Of a stretch of 64,000 bases of DNA, positions 62,896 through 64,000 are shown one piece after another. Positions within the stretch are counted from its first letter, which is position 1. Each line of letters begins with the position of its first letter. Below the pieces are notes generated by a model, which worked only from the letters and a program-made list of their open reading frames with translations, was not told the DNA's origin and searched no databases. Origin of the DNA: Anagrus nilaparvatae (lineage: Eukaryota > Arthropoda > Insecta > Hymenoptera > Mymaridae); contig JAKSXM010000272.1 of the NCBI GenBank assembly GCA_022575985.1, positions 2,418,001-2,482,000 on the forward strand, in the 5' to 3' direction. Position numbers and translations under genes: made by a program.

Positions 62896-64000
62896 GATTA
62901 ATAATGTTTATCCGATGCAAAAAAGGAGTAGATATTATACTTGAGTAAAAAGAAAAAAAAATATTTGCAATTTAAAATATTTACAATTTTGCCATTGTTC
63001 ACTAGCATCTGCAAATCTCAGGGAATAATTGACAATTATACATAATACAAACGATACGTTTTTAAATAAAAAATTCAAACCGTTGTATTTTTAAAGTATA
63101 ACTTAAAATATCAAATTCAATATGTAAATTCTAGAAATTACCAGCCCAAACTGAAAGATTTATACAAAAATTAAGAAAAATTTATACTAAAGGTAACAAA
63201 AAAAAAATAATTTAAGTTTAATCAAAAGTATTATGAAAAAATTAAAAAGAAAATCTTTCAAATTGTGCTAGAGAATTTTTAATGTGGCATTTTTCCCCAT
63301 TGATTCAGTGAATCACCTCTATAAAATTAATTGGGTTATAATATAAAAAATATTTCGAAAGAAAGTTTATTAATCGTAAGACACAATGTACTTCGCAAAG
63401 GTCCTGAAGCCGGATAAAATCATCACCCCCAACTCTGGATCAACCACTTCAATTTGATAAAAAGGAAATAATATTTTATAATGACTATAGTTTGATAATT
63501 GGGTGACCAATAATACATAAAAGCTCTGATACGCAGTGAAATTTTAAAAATCAAAAAGAATTACAAAAAAAAAATTTTATTAAAACAAAATAATTTTTAT
63601 TTCTTTTGCACGTATTTTTTTTTTTCATTTGATAGCAACTTCAAAGCAAAATTAATTAACAATTTTTATCAATTTATTAAAAAGAAAATGTTTTGACTTG
63701 ATTAAATATCATGGATAAAAGTTTAAATAATTTATAGTTTAATAGCTAATCATCAATTTTTACAAGATTATAAAGCAAACACAAAATAACATACACGCTC
63801 CTCTGAAAATTGTTACACATTAATACAATATAATTTTATAAATGTTGTATTGAGAAAAAGTGAAATTAATAAGAGAATTCTATTATTAATATCTTTTAAA
63901 AAATTTAATCTAGTAAATAGTTAAGCATAAAAAAATATCATTTAAAAAATTTTCTAATTTTAAATTACAATTTTTTTGACCAATAAAAATCGAGATTTTT
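62896..64000. other. AT-rich region upstream of BEL Gag
   Basis: Leader and possibly LTR of the BEL element. A less AT-rich stretch at 63390-63450 contains AACCACTTCAATTTG, and a minus-strand AATAAA lies at about 63370. No repeat matching 57000-57560 is seen, so no LTR is called. Confidence 0.4.

Noticed and set aside
62896..64000. Search for a BEL 5' LTR matching 57000-57260.
   Set aside because: No shared stretch seen by eye, so no LTR pair is claimed.

Overview
The window is about 64 kb of very AT-rich animal DNA. It has no prokaryotic features and is built mostly from transposable elements and short tandem or inverted repeats around a small amount of host sequence. The element mix (Copia with a Copia-type primer site, BEL/Pao, an R1-like LINE, Jockey/CR1-type LINE pieces, hAT) and the insect-like laminin exon point to an arthropod, most likely an insect with a large TE-rich genome. 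An AT-rich hymenopteran would fit, but that is a guess.

Layout. 1-7161 is a nearly complete, young Ty1/copia element: the two LTRs differ at 1 of 222 compared bases, and the internal ORF has several one-base breaks. It carries an unusual 5' coding region split by two phase-1 introns and a strongly over-represented GACGAG/GATGAG hexamer. 7550-13780 holds four fold-back or MITE-like elements; one has a clean 8-bp TSD (hAT type) and one a TTAA TSD. 13796-18346 is an hAT element with a frameshifted transposase. 18347-19655 is the 3' end of an R1-like LINE on the minus strand.

20.2-22.5 kb is the host core. On the minus strand there are at least three exons of an unidentified gene with matching splice phases; one coding exon is interrupted by a 915-bp solo LTR flanked by CTTA. 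On the plus strand at 22209-22451 is a clear laminin alpha N-terminal-domain exon. Another likely minus-strand exon lies at 55211-55294. If all are real, two host genes interleave on opposite strands and most of the window is their introns.

22.6-31.6 kb has R1-like LINE fragments and a DDE transposase relic cut by a LINE tail. 31.6-36.15 kb is a satellite split by a 3.2-kb TIR element (TTA TSD) that itself contains a LINE. 37.5-41.2 kb is a 3.7-kb element with about 200-bp terminal inverted repeats and a minus-strand coiled-coil coding remnant. 41.4-45 kb holds two unrelated tandem-repeat arrays. 45.2-46.1 kb is the N-terminal half of a DDE transposase. 46.7-49.5 kb is a deleted R1-like LINE (minus). 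50.4-51.3 kb is a large hairpin, and 51.4-52.5 kb is a 5'-truncated LINE. 53.7-55.1 kb is a roughly 150-bp tandem array. 56.0-56.7 kb is an internally deleted Ty3/gypsy relic. 57.2-62.9 kb is a BEL/Pao element on the minus strand, inactivated by nonsense codons and frameshifts.

All domain names come from recognition of translated motifs. No database search was possible.
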